From Paracoccaceae bacterium (lineage in GTDB: Bacteria > Pseudomonadota > Alphaproteobacteria > Rhodobacterales > Rhodobacteraceae), in the NCBI GenBank assembly GCA_003545125.1, contig DQCI01000241.1, forward strand, positions 7,240-12,352: a DNA stretch of 5,113 nucleotides, written 5' to 3'. The notes below the pieces were generated by a model. That model did no database searches and was not told the origin of the DNA. It saw only the letters and a list, made by a program, of their open reading frames with translations. The stretch's first letter is position 1. Each line of letters starts with the position of its first letter. Of this stretch, positions 1 through 5,113 are shown piece after piece. Both the position numbers and the translations under genes were made by a program.

Positions 1-23
1 CGCCCCCCGCCCGCCGCAGGCGC

Positions 24-45
24 GCCCTTTCCCAAAGGAAAGGGC
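24..45 (-). terminator. Hairpin downstream of the operon, possible transcription terminator
   Basis: A perfect 9-bp stem (24-32 paired with 37-45) with a 4-nt loop lies about 50 nt beyond the stop codon of the last operon gene. It is the strongest inverted repeat in the 93-base non-coding stretch at the left edge, and nothing else in that stretch looks coding. Neither strand has a T-run after the stem: the minus strand continues into GC-rich sequence. It is therefore not a canonical intrinsic terminator. It may be a U-less terminator, a 3'-end stabilising hairpin or a Rho-linked site. The stem is seen directly; the function is inferred from its position. Confidence 0.4.
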
Positions 46-93
46 CGGGAGACATCGCCCCCGGCCCCTCCATTCCTCCAAACCGAAGCCGCC

Positions 94-1791
94 CTAGTTG
101 GTCTCGGGCACGCTCTGGATGTAGCCCGTCGGGCATTCATGCGTGCAGAGCCCGCAGCCCTTGCAATAATCGTAGTCGAAGACGTAGTGCGAGCCGTCCA
201 TGGCAAGCTCGGCCGTCTTGATCACCGCGTTGTCGGGGCACATGGTCCAGCAATTGTCGCAAGCCAGGCAATTGCCGCAGCTGAGGCAGCGCTGTGCTTC
301 GGCAAGCGCTTCCGTCCGGCTGATCGATCCCTCGATTTCCGCTTCGAAGGTGCGCTCGCTGACCGGCAGTTTGGCCACCAGCGTGCGACTGGCACCGGCG
401 TAATAGGCCGTGTTGAGCGCGTCGATTCCGATCGTCGAGCGATCGTCCGCGCTCGGATCATCCTCGCCGCGCAGCTCTGCCGCCGCCGCTTCCGCCGCCA
501 ACCGACCGTCACCGATCGCTGCCGCCACGGTGCCGCGGCTGCCGCGGGCGTCGCCCAGTGCATAGACCCTCTCGGCAACCCGGCCACCCGCGTTGTCCGG
601 CCAGAAATAGGCGCCGTCCAGCAGGCCTTCATAGCCTTCGGGATCGACCTGTTCGCCGACGCAGGGCACCACCATGTCGACCGAGACCACCCGTTCGGTG
701 CCCTCGAACTCGACCCGGCGCTTGCGCCCGTCCTTGCCGGGCTCCTTCTTGAGCGCGATGATCTCCACACCGGTCACCTTCGAGCCCTTCATGATCAGCC
801 GCGAGACGGTGGCGTGGTCGATCACTTCGATCCCCTCTTCCAGCGCCTCCTCGAGCTCACGCGGCACCACGTTGATGAGGTCGTCGGGCGCGGTGTCGGG
901 GCCGGGCAGGCCGGAGGCGGTGATCAGCGTGACCGACTTCGCGCCGGCGCGCTTCATGATCCGGCAGATGTCCATCGCCGTGTTGCCGCCGCCATGGACG
1001 ATCACGTCGCCCTTGGCCGCGTCCGGCAGCGCGCCGTGGTCCATGAAGTCGCGCAGAAGCTCGAGCCCCTCGTGCAGATCGGCGGGGACCGCCCCTTGCA
1101 CGCTCCAGGGCTTGGCCTTCTCGCAGCCGGGCGCCAGCAGCACGGCGGCATATTGCGCCTTGAGGCTCTCGACCGTCACGTCACGCCCCAGCCGCTGGCG
1201 CAGGTTGAGGGTAATGCCGGGCAGATCGAGGATCCGGCCCAGCTCGGCGTCGAGCGGTCCGCGCGGCAGCCGGGTCGGCGGGATCGCCGAGCGCAGCAAC
1301 CCGCCGGCCTCCGACAGCGCCTCGAAGATCTCGGCTTTGAGACCGAGGCGGACGCAGTGATAGGCGGCCGAGATCCCGGCCGGCCCCGCGCCGACGATGG
1401 CCACGGTCTTGGCGTCCTTCGCAGGCGCCGCCACCGGGTAATCCCAGCCCAGTCGCACCGCCTCGTCGCCGAGCCAGCGCTCGACATTGTGGATCGCCAG
1501 CGCGCCGTCCACATGGACGCGGTTGCAGGCGGTCTCGCAAGGATGCGGACAGACCCGGCCGGTCACCCCCGGCATCGGGTTGGCCGATACCAGCGATTTC
1601 CACGCCTCTTCCACCTTCTGCTCCTGCAGGAGCGCGAACCAGGCCTGCTGGTCCTCGCCGGCCGGGCAGGCGGTGTGGCACGGCGCCTTGGCATGTACGT
1701 GCACCGGGCGCTGGGTCGAGCGCCAGTTGCCGGTTTTGAAATCCAGCGAGGTGCCGGCGTCGGCATATTGGCCGCGTGTCATTTCACCCAT
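94..1791 (-). CDS. GltD-like NAD(P)H:FAD oxidoreductase fused to a 2[4Fe-4S] ferredoxin domain; electron-transfer subunit of the 2-oxoacid oxidoreductase
   Basis: This 565-residue cytoplasmic flavoprotein probably links the oxoacid oxidoreductase to a pyridine nucleotide pool. Candidate N-terminal Fe-S ligands are C38/C42 and C81/C85/C89 (CPHPCETAC), as in the small subunit of glutamate synthase and dihydropyrimidine dehydrogenase. An FAD-binding GAGPAG follows at 134-139 with an acidic E157 at the end of the next strand, then a family-typical GGLLR segment near 163-167. The nucleotide-binding GGGNTAMD is at 267-274 and the second FAD motif YALGD at 410-414. The C-terminal ferredoxin domain has CxxCxxCxxxCP at C508/C511/C514/C518 and again at C543/C546/C549/C553, plus an extra CxxC at 502/505. 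The ATG start has GGAGG 7 nt upstream inside the beta gene; a second in-frame ATG three codons later is less well placed. Only 1 nt separates it from the beta stop, and it is the last gene of the operon. The fused ferredoxin replaces a separate delta subunit. It is not a true glutamate synthase subunit, since no large GltB is present. The family call is secure; the partner is inferred from the operon. Confidence 0.93.
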   Translation of the reverse strand: MGEMTRGQYADAGTSLDFKTGNWRSTQRPVHVHAKAPCHTACPAGEDQQAWFALLQEQKVEEAWKSLVSANPMPGVTGRVCPHPCETACNRVHVDGALAIHNVERWLGDEAVRLGWDYPVAAPAKDAKTVAIVGAGPAGISAAYHCVRLGLKAEIFEALSEAGGLLRSAIPPTRLPRGPLDAELGRILDLPGITLNLRQRLGRDVTVESLKAQYAAVLLAPGCEKAKPWSVQGAVPADLHEGLELLRDFMDHGALPDAAKGDVIVHGGGNTAMDICRIMKRAGAKSVTLITASGLPGPDTAPDDLINVVPRELEEALEEGIEVIDHATVSRLIMKGSKVTGVEIIALKKEPGKDGRKRRVEFEGTERVVSVDMVVPCVGEQVDPEGYEGLLDGAYFWPDNAGGRVAERVYALGDARGSRGTVAAAIGDGRLAAEAAAAELRGEDDPSADDRSTIGIDALNTAYYAGASRTLVAKLPVSERTFEAEIEGSISRTEALAEAQRCLSCGNCLACDNCWTMCPDNAVIKTAELAMDGSHYVFDYDYCKGCGLCTHECPTGYIQSVPETN

Positions 1792-1792
1792 G

Positions 1793-2869
1793 TCAGTTCC
1801 TCCCCGCCAGCGGGCCGCCGCGCCTCACCTGGGCGACGCCGGTGGTATCCACCGGGTCGGTCCCCTCGCCGCGCAGGCCATAGATGGCAATGTTGTGATC
1901 CGCGAGCGCCTGCAGATGGTCGAGCTCCTCGGCCGCCCGGTAGTCGTTCTTCTTGAACAGATGCGCAAAGCGCCCCTGCAGTTTCAGGTATTCGGCGACC
2001 GGCCTGGGGTCGCGGATCGGCATGATGTTGGTGAGTGCGCCGCGTTCCAGTTCCACCAGCGGGAACAGCCCGCATTCGACCGCGCGCCGGGCGATCTCGA
2101 CGGTCAGCGCCGAATCGTGACGCCAGCCCAGCGGACAGGGCGAGTGGATGACCAGGAAGGTCGGCCCCTCGACCCCCATCGCGTAGCGCACCTTGCGCTG
2201 CAAATCGGCCGGATAAGCCACCGACGCGGACGCCGCGTAGGGGATGTGGTGGGCGGCAACGATCGACAGAAGGTCCTTCTTGAGGTGCCGCTTGCCCATC
2301 CGCTCGGCGCCGACCGGGCTGGTGGTGGTCGAAGCCGCGTGCGGCGTCGACGACGAGCGTTGGATGCCGGTGTTCATGTAGGCTTCGTTGTCATAGGTGA
2401 CATAGAGCACATTGTGATGGCGCTCGAGCATCCCCGACAGCGACTGGAAGCCGATATCATACGTGGCCCCGTCGCCCCCGAAGCTGAGCACCTTGGTGTT
2501 CTTGCCCTTGGCTTTCATCGCCGCTTCCATGCCGGAGGCGACAGCCGAGGCGTTCTCGAACAGCGAGTGGATCCACGGCACCCGCCAGGCGGTTTGCGGC
2601 CACGGCGTCGAGAAAACCTCGAGGCAGCCGGTGGCGTTGGCCACCATCACGTCGGGGCCGGCGCTTTCCATCACCAGCCGGGCGGCCAGCGCTTCGCCGC
2701 AGCCCTGGCAAGCGCGGTGTCCGCTTTCAAGCCCGCGAAAGCGCGGCTGTTGCTCGCGCAGCGTCGGTTCCGCCTTCGCGGCCTTGGGTTCGTTGGGCCC
2801 GGCGGGTGGCCGCCCGTGTTTCATCCTGAGTTCGTTCAGGCGCTTTGAATTGTCGGAACGTGGAGCCAT
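1793..2869 (-). CDS. porB: 2-oxoacid:acceptor oxidoreductase beta subunit (pyruvate type, thiamine diphosphate and [4Fe-4S] binding)
   Basis: This 358-residue subunit binds thiamine diphosphate and the proximal [4Fe-4S] cluster that receives electrons from the decarboxylated oxoacid. The CxGCG motif gives C54 and C57, the NATGC motif gives C82, and SPCPLGW gives C245; these four match the cluster ligands of the PFOR beta domain. The thiamine diphosphate signature runs from GGDG at 131-134 to DNEAYMNTGIQ at 160-170, which is typical of pyruvate-type enzymes. A long N-terminal stretch before GHRACQGCG (about 50 residues, rich in Pro, Lys and Glu) and a C-terminal tail of about 50 residues after the RFAHLF segment (300-305) go beyond the compact archaeal and Thermotoga PorB. 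The ATG is chosen because it overlaps the alpha stop as TAATG and has GGAGG 7 nt upstream. The same frame stays open far upstream, but only inside the alpha gene. Assignment to beta is firm; pyruvate as substrate is likely but not proven. Confidence 0.95.
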   Translation of the reverse strand: MAPRSDNSKRLNELRMKHGRPPAGPNEPKAAKAEPTLREQQPRFRGLESGHRACQGCGEALAARLVMESAGPDVMVANATGCLEVFSTPWPQTAWRVPWIHSLFENASAVASGMEAAMKAKGKNTKVLSFGGDGATYDIGFQSLSGMLERHHNVLYVTYDNEAYMNTGIQRSSSTPHAASTTTSPVGAERMGKRHLKKDLLSIVAAHHIPYAASASVAYPADLQRKVRYAMGVEGPTFLVIHSPCPLGWRHDSALTVEIARRAVECGLFPLVELERGALTNIMPIRDPRPVAEYLKLQGRFAHLFKKNDYRAAEELDHLQALADHNIAIYGLRGEGTDPVDTTGVAQVRRGGPLAGRN

Positions 2870-4044
2870 TACCTGTCCTCCGGGGGCAGTTTTTTGAGAT
2901 CGGCGTCGAAGATCGCAAAGCGCGGGGCTTTCGGATTCTCGATCGCCTTGAGAAGGTCTTTGTACATCGACGCCTGGATGTCGCGCCCGCCCAGACCGAG
3001 GGCGTAGTTGTAGACCTTGGGTCCGTTGTCCATCGTCGACAGAACCGCGGAGACCTCGGTGCCGAGCACGCCGCCGAGACCGGGCGAGATCGCGCGGTCG
3101 ATGACCACAAGCTTCTCGACCCCTTTCAACGCATCGCGCAGCGCCTTGGCTGGGAACGGCCTGAACGCGCGCAGCTTGACGATCCGGGCCGAGCCGACTT
3201 CGTCTTTGAATTCGTCCTGACCAGCCATCATCGTGCCCACGACCGAGCCCATGGCGAGGATCGCCACCTTGGCCTTCTTGTCGCCTTCGACGGTCAGGAG
3301 CCCGCCCGAGGCACGGCCGAAGACCTTGGCAAAGGCCTTGTCGATCTCTTCGATCTTGGGCAGGGCTTTCACCATTGCCGCATGATGCGAATGGCGCACT
3401 TCCGAGAACCAGTTCGGGTCCACCAGCGTGCCCATCGACACCGGGTTGGCCGGGTCGAGCTTGCGGGAAAACTCGAACGGCGGCAGATACTTGTCGACCT
3501 CCGCCTGCGCGGGCACGTCGATCACTTCCATCGTGTGGGTGAGCACGAAACCGTCCATGTTCACCGCCACCGGCAGCTCGGTTTCCTGGGCCAGCCGGAA
3601 CGCCTGGATCGTGGTGTCGACCGCTTCCTGATTGGAAATGCAGTGCAGCTGGATCCAGCCTGCGTCGCGCACCGCCATGGTGTCGGACTGGTCGTTCCAG
3701 ATGTTGAGCGGGGCGCCGACGGCGCGGTTGGCGATGGTCATCACCAGCGGAATGCGCATGCCCGAGATGTTGTACATCACCTCGCTCATCAGCAGGATGC
3801 CCTGCGAGGCCGAGGCGGTATAGGCGCGGGCGCCCGCGGCGGCGGCACCGAGCACGACGGAGGCGGCGGAGAACTCGCTCTCGACGCTCACGAACTCGGT
3901 GTGCAGGTTGCCGTCGGCCACCAGCTTGGAGAGGTTCTCCACGATATGGGTCTGCGGTGTGATCGGGTAGGCGGCGACCACGTCGGGTTTGCACAGCGAT
4001 ATCGCGCGCGCGATCGCTTGCGAGCCTTCCAGTGCTTCACGCAT
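2869..4044 (-). CDS. porA: 2-oxoacid:acceptor oxidoreductase alpha subunit (pyruvate type)
   Basis: This 391-residue subunit carries the pyrimidine-binding domain and the C-terminal transketolase-like domain of the PFOR superfamily, and with beta it forms the active site for oxidative decarboxylation of a 2-oxoacid to acyl-CoA. YPITPQT at 26-32 is the alpha signature, VESEFSA at 54-60 carries the conserved Glu of the cofactor site, and TASASQG lies at 76-82. NRAVGAPLNIWNDQSD (106-121) and the following MAVRDAGWIQ are typical of PorA rather than of the 2-oxoglutarate class. LRAFRPFP at 291-298 and DRAISPGLGG at 316-325 mark the C-terminal domain. The length matches single-subunit PorA proteins. 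The ATG has AAGGAG 7 nt upstream and overlaps the end of the gamma gene by 8 nt. Its stop codon shares one base with the beta start. No residue expected from the motifs I can recall is missing. An aryl-glyoxylate substrate, as in phenylglyoxylate dehydrogenase, is a real alternative. Confidence 0.95.
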   Translation of the reverse strand: MREALEGSQAIARAISLCKPDVVAAYPITPQTHIVENLSKLVADGNLHTEFVSVESEFSAASVVLGAAAAGARAYTASASQGILLMSEVMYNISGMRIPLVMTIANRAVGAPLNIWNDQSDTMAVRDAGWIQLHCISNQEAVDTTIQAFRLAQETELPVAVNMDGFVLTHTMEVIDVPAQAEVDKYLPPFEFSRKLDPANPVSMGTLVDPNWFSEVRHSHHAAMVKALPKIEEIDKAFAKVFGRASGGLLTVEGDKKAKVAILAMGSVVGTMMAGQDEFKDEVGSARIVKLRAFRPFPAKALRDALKGVEKLVVIDRAISPGLGGVLGTEVSAVLSTMDNGPKVYNYALGLGGRDIQASMYKDLLKAIENPKAPRFAIFDADLKKLPPEDR

Positions 4045-4600
4045 GCGCTTTCTCCTTCCAGGCGCCCTTTTCGACCGTGTCGGCGGCCTTGGCGATGAGT
4101 TCGAGGTTCTTTTCGAGCACCGGGCCCGCGAACCGGCCCTTGAGCGCAGCGGCGAGCGCCTTTTGCGGCACGTGCTCGGTGAGCGCGAGGAAAGCGGCGA
4201 GCAACGCGGTGTTGGGGATCGGCCGGCCGATCACCTCGACCGCCAGCTCGGTCGCCGGAAAGGCGATGACCCGGGTCTTGGATTTCTTGAATTCCGAGGC
4301 CGGCTTGCGGCTGTTGACCAGCATCGCGCCTTCGGGGTTCAACCCCGCAGTGAGGTTCGGATCGAGCAGCAGGGTGTCGTCCTGCACGATCATGAAGTCC
4401 GGGCTGCGGACCTGGCTCCTGAGCGTGATCGGCTTTTCGTCGATCCGCACGAAGGCCATGACCGGCGCCCCGCGCCGCTCGGCGCCGAAGGCCGGAAAGG
4501 CCTGGCAGGTGAACCCCGCCTCGAAAGCGGCGGCGGCAAGCAGGTAGGCAGCGGCAACGGAGCCCTGCCCCCCGCGTCCGTGAATTCTGTATTCAATCAT
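4037..4600 (-). CDS. porG: 2-oxoacid:acceptor oxidoreductase gamma subunit
   Basis: This 187-residue subunit is the gamma component of a multi-subunit 2-oxoacid:acceptor oxidoreductase, which contributes to the CoA-binding and subunit-interface part of the enzyme. The family signature RIHGRGGQG is at residues 5-13, PAFGAERRGAPV at 36-47, and IPNTALLAAF at 128-137. The length is normal for PorG. The ATG at 4600 is chosen because the HGRGGQG motif normally lies within the first 15 residues and because GAGGAA lies 6 nt upstream. The frame stays open another 180 nt to an ATG at 4780, with an internal ATG at 4705; a 222-residue form from 4705 cannot be excluded, but that ATG has a poorer ribosome site. 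This is the first gene of the operon. Its last 8 nt overlap the alpha start. There is no signal peptide or membrane segment, so the protein is cytoplasmic. Confidence 0.93.
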   Translation of the reverse strand: MIEYRIHGRGGQGSVAAAYLLAAAAFEAGFTCQAFPAFGAERRGAPVMAFVRIDEKPITLRSQVRSPDFMIVQDDTLLLDPNLTAGLNPEGAMLVNSRKPASEFKKSKTRVIAFPATELAVEVIGRPIPNTALLAAFLALTEHVPQKALAAALKGRFAGPVLEKNLELIAKAADTVEKGAWKEKAHA

Positions 4601-4603
4601 AAT

Positions 4604-4621
4604 GGGTTCCTCGGGTTCCTC
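4604..4621 (-). repeat. Tandem 9-bp duplication forming two Shine-Dalgarno sequences for the gamma gene
   Basis: The 9-base unit GGGTTCCTC (plus strand) occurs twice in perfect tandem at 4604-4612 and 4613-4621. On the coding strand each copy reads GAGGAACCC, so the gamma ATG has one GAGGAA 6 nt upstream and a second 9 nt further away. The proximal copy is well placed for initiation. Because the unit is three codons long, it would read as Glu-Glu-Pro twice if the longer gamma frame were used. The repeat is seen directly; any effect on translation is inferred. Confidence 0.7.
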
Positions 4622-4703
4622 GGCCCCGGCAAGAGCCTCCGCCCCGCGCTTCAGCGCGATCGCCGGGTTGGGGGCTATTTGGACCACTGCCTCCCCCGTC
4701 GCC

Positions 4704-4717
4704 ATGATCTGTGACAA
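4704..4717 (-). promoter_or_regulatory. Imperfect FNR/CRP-family-like palindrome upstream of the operon
   Basis: On the minus strand this reads TTGTC-ACAG-ATCAT, matching 7 of 10 positions of the FNR consensus TTGAT-N4-ATCAA with the correct 4-nt spacer. If the site were centred at -41.5, the start would fall near 4669 and the -10 element near 4681-4676, which is exactly the only AT-rich patch (CAAATA) in that area. That -10 is itself a weak match to TATAAT. Oxygen control would suit an oxygen-sensitive enzyme, but three mismatches make this tentative. Confidence 0.25.
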
Positions 4718-4748
4718 GTCGCCCCCGGGGTGAGCGCTAACGCGCCGC

Positions 4749-4773
4749 AGGTTTTTTTGACCCGCGCAAACCT
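4749..4773. repeat. Short inverted repeat AGGTTT-N13-AAACCT in the divergent intergenic region
   Basis: Two 6-base arms (4749-4754 and 4768-4773) are perfect inverted copies 13 nt apart and flank a plus-strand TTGACC. The arrangement could be an operator for the divergent gene or the operon. The arms are short and such a repeat could arise by chance. Confidence 0.2.
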
Positions 4774-4835
4774 CCGGCAACGATCAGGGCAGCGAGGCGA
4801 CGAACGGCGTAACAAAATTAGGGTCGTGAATTTGT

Positions 4836-5113
4836 GTGACCGAAGACGCGGAGTCCGCGCCGCCCCCTCTGCCGCCCGGCCCCGCGAACGGGCGAATCCT
4901 CCCGAGCCTGGCCCGCGCGACCCTGCCCGGCAGTGCGCGCGCCGCGATCTGCGCCACGCTCAGGGACGGTGGCCGCCAGATCTCGGGAATCGAACGCCCG
5001 GGGAGCACGATCTGCGGGGCATCGGCGCGTGCAGCCAGCCCGAAGTGGCTCGAAACGCCGGAGGATGTGGAGGTCAACAAGATCGACCTGTCGAGTGAGG
5101 TCATGGCGCGAAT
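4836..5113 (+). CDS. Partial divergent open frame, unidentified protein (runs off the right edge)
   Basis: A plus-strand frame opens after a TGA at 4827, has a GTG at 4836 and stays open for 92 codons to the window edge. Third-position GC is about 85%, as expected here. The last 23 codons (from 5043, beginning KWLETPEDVEVNKIDLSS) show strong coding character: low second-position GC, many Asp/Glu/Lys, a Trp. The first 69 codons are Ala/Pro/Arg-rich and statistically ambiguous, so the true start may differ; there is only a weak AGGG upstream of the GTG, and an ATG at 5103 is the only later ATG in frame. I do not recognise the family. The minus strand is also open from the edge to 4784 and would be co-directional with the operon, but it uses many rare-looking codons (AGG, AGA, TTG) and a Ser/Leu-rich composition, so I prefer the plus strand. 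Confidence 0.45.
   Translation, partial: MTEDAESAPPPLPPGPANGRILPSLARATLPGSARAAICATLRDGGRQISGIERPGSTICGASARAASPKWLETPEDVEVNKIDLSSEVMAR

Larger units (their letters stand above)
4601..4835. promoter_or_regulatory. Intergenic region between the operon and the divergent plus-strand frame
   Basis: These 235 bases separate the gamma start from the GTG of the divergent frame and should hold the promoters of both. What I can see is a duplicated Shine-Dalgarno block next to the gamma start, a small hairpin (CGCGC/GCGCG, loop TTCA on the plus strand, at 4645-4658), an FNR-like palindrome, a 7-nt T-run near 4752-4758, an inverted repeat around it, and an AT-rich stretch at 4810-4835. No strong sigma70 -35/-10 pair stands out on either strand. 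A plus-strand TTGACC at 4757-4762 has no good -10 at 17 nt. The 4601-4705 part is in frame with the gamma gene and could be coding if translation starts further upstream. Confidence 0.6.

Noticed and set aside
94..1791. Annotation of the flavoprotein as glutamate synthase small subunit
   Set aside because: The motifs are of the GltD family, but there is no large glutamate synthase gene, and the fused ferredoxin domain and operon place it with the oxoacid oxidoreductase.
139..1956. 605-codon open frame on the plus strand opposite the flavoprotein gene
   Set aside because: It is antisense to a gene with unmistakable family motifs. Its translation is His/Arg/Asp-rich without any recognisable domain, and long antisense open frames are common in GC-rich DNA.
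1487..2848. 453-codon plus-strand open frame opposite the beta gene and the start of the flavoprotein gene
   Set aside because: It lies antisense to two confirmed genes and has no recognisable domain.
2870..3994. Upstream part of the open frame containing the beta gene, which would give a 733-residue protein
   Set aside because: This part lies inside the alpha gene in a different frame and reads as Arg-rich low-quality protein. The beta start at 2869 has its own ribosome site and the expected family N-terminus.
2845..4098. 417-codon open frame on the plus strand opposite the alpha gene
   Set aside because: It covers the alpha gene antisense, shows no family motif, and has the His/Arg/Asp-rich composition of a reverse-complement shadow.
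4757..4785. Sigma70-type promoter on the plus strand starting with TTGACC
   Set aside because: The -35 is good, but the hexamer at 17 nt (ACGATC) does not resemble a -10 element.
4784..5113. Minus-strand open frame running in from the right edge and ending at 4784
   Set aside because: It shares third-codon positions with the plus-strand frame, so GC3 cannot separate them, but second-position GC in 5043-5111 clearly favours the plus strand and the minus frame is rich in rare-looking Arg and Leu codons. It is kept only as an alternative.
1..5113. CRISPR arrays, tRNA or rRNA genes, insertion sequences
   Set aside because: No regularly spaced repeats, cloverleaf-like segments, transposase motifs or long terminal inverted repeats were seen on either strand.

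Overview
This is a GC-rich window, probably from a proteobacterium. An alphaproteobacterial source is my best guess from codon use and protein style, but no marker in the window proves it. Most of it (positions 94 to about 4600) is one minus-strand operon that is read from right to left. The operon encodes a thiamine-diphosphate-dependent 2-oxoacid:acceptor oxidoreductase of the pyruvate:ferredoxin oxidoreductase (PFOR/POR) superfamily.

In transcription order the genes are the gamma subunit (4600 to 4037), the alpha subunit (4044 to 2869), the beta subunit (2869 to 1793), and a large electron-transfer subunit (1791 to 94). The last is a GltD-type NAD(P)H/FAD oxidoreductase with a two-cluster ferredoxin domain fused to its C-terminus. 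The genes overlap by 8 nt, overlap by 1 nt and are separated by 1 nt, and each has a Shine-Dalgarno sequence at near-constant spacing, so they are almost certainly one translationally coupled transcript. No separate ferredoxin-like delta subunit is present; the fused C-terminal domain appears to take its place.

The expected working model is that alpha, beta and gamma bind the 2-oxoacid, CoA and thiamine diphosphate, decarboxylate the oxoacid to an acyl-CoA, and pass two electrons through the beta-subunit [4Fe-4S] cluster. The ferredoxin domain of the fusion subunit would take the electrons and its FAD would pass them to a pyridine nucleotide. This resembles the NAD-reducing phenylglyoxylate dehydrogenase (Pad) complex more than a classical ferredoxin-only PFOR. 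The alpha and beta motifs are closest to pyruvate-type enzymes, but sequence motifs alone do not fix the substrate.

Right of the operon, 4601-4835 is a non-coding or leader region. It holds a tandem 9-bp duplication that doubles the gamma-gene Shine-Dalgarno sequence, an imperfect FNR-like palindrome with an AT-rich patch at the spacing expected of a -10 element, and a short inverted repeat. From 4836 to the right edge a divergent plus-strand reading frame runs off the window; its last 70 bases have clear coding character but I do not recognise the protein. Left of the operon, positions 1-93 contain a strong 9-bp hairpin without a U-tract. Long open frames on the plus strand opposite the operon are GC-driven shadows.
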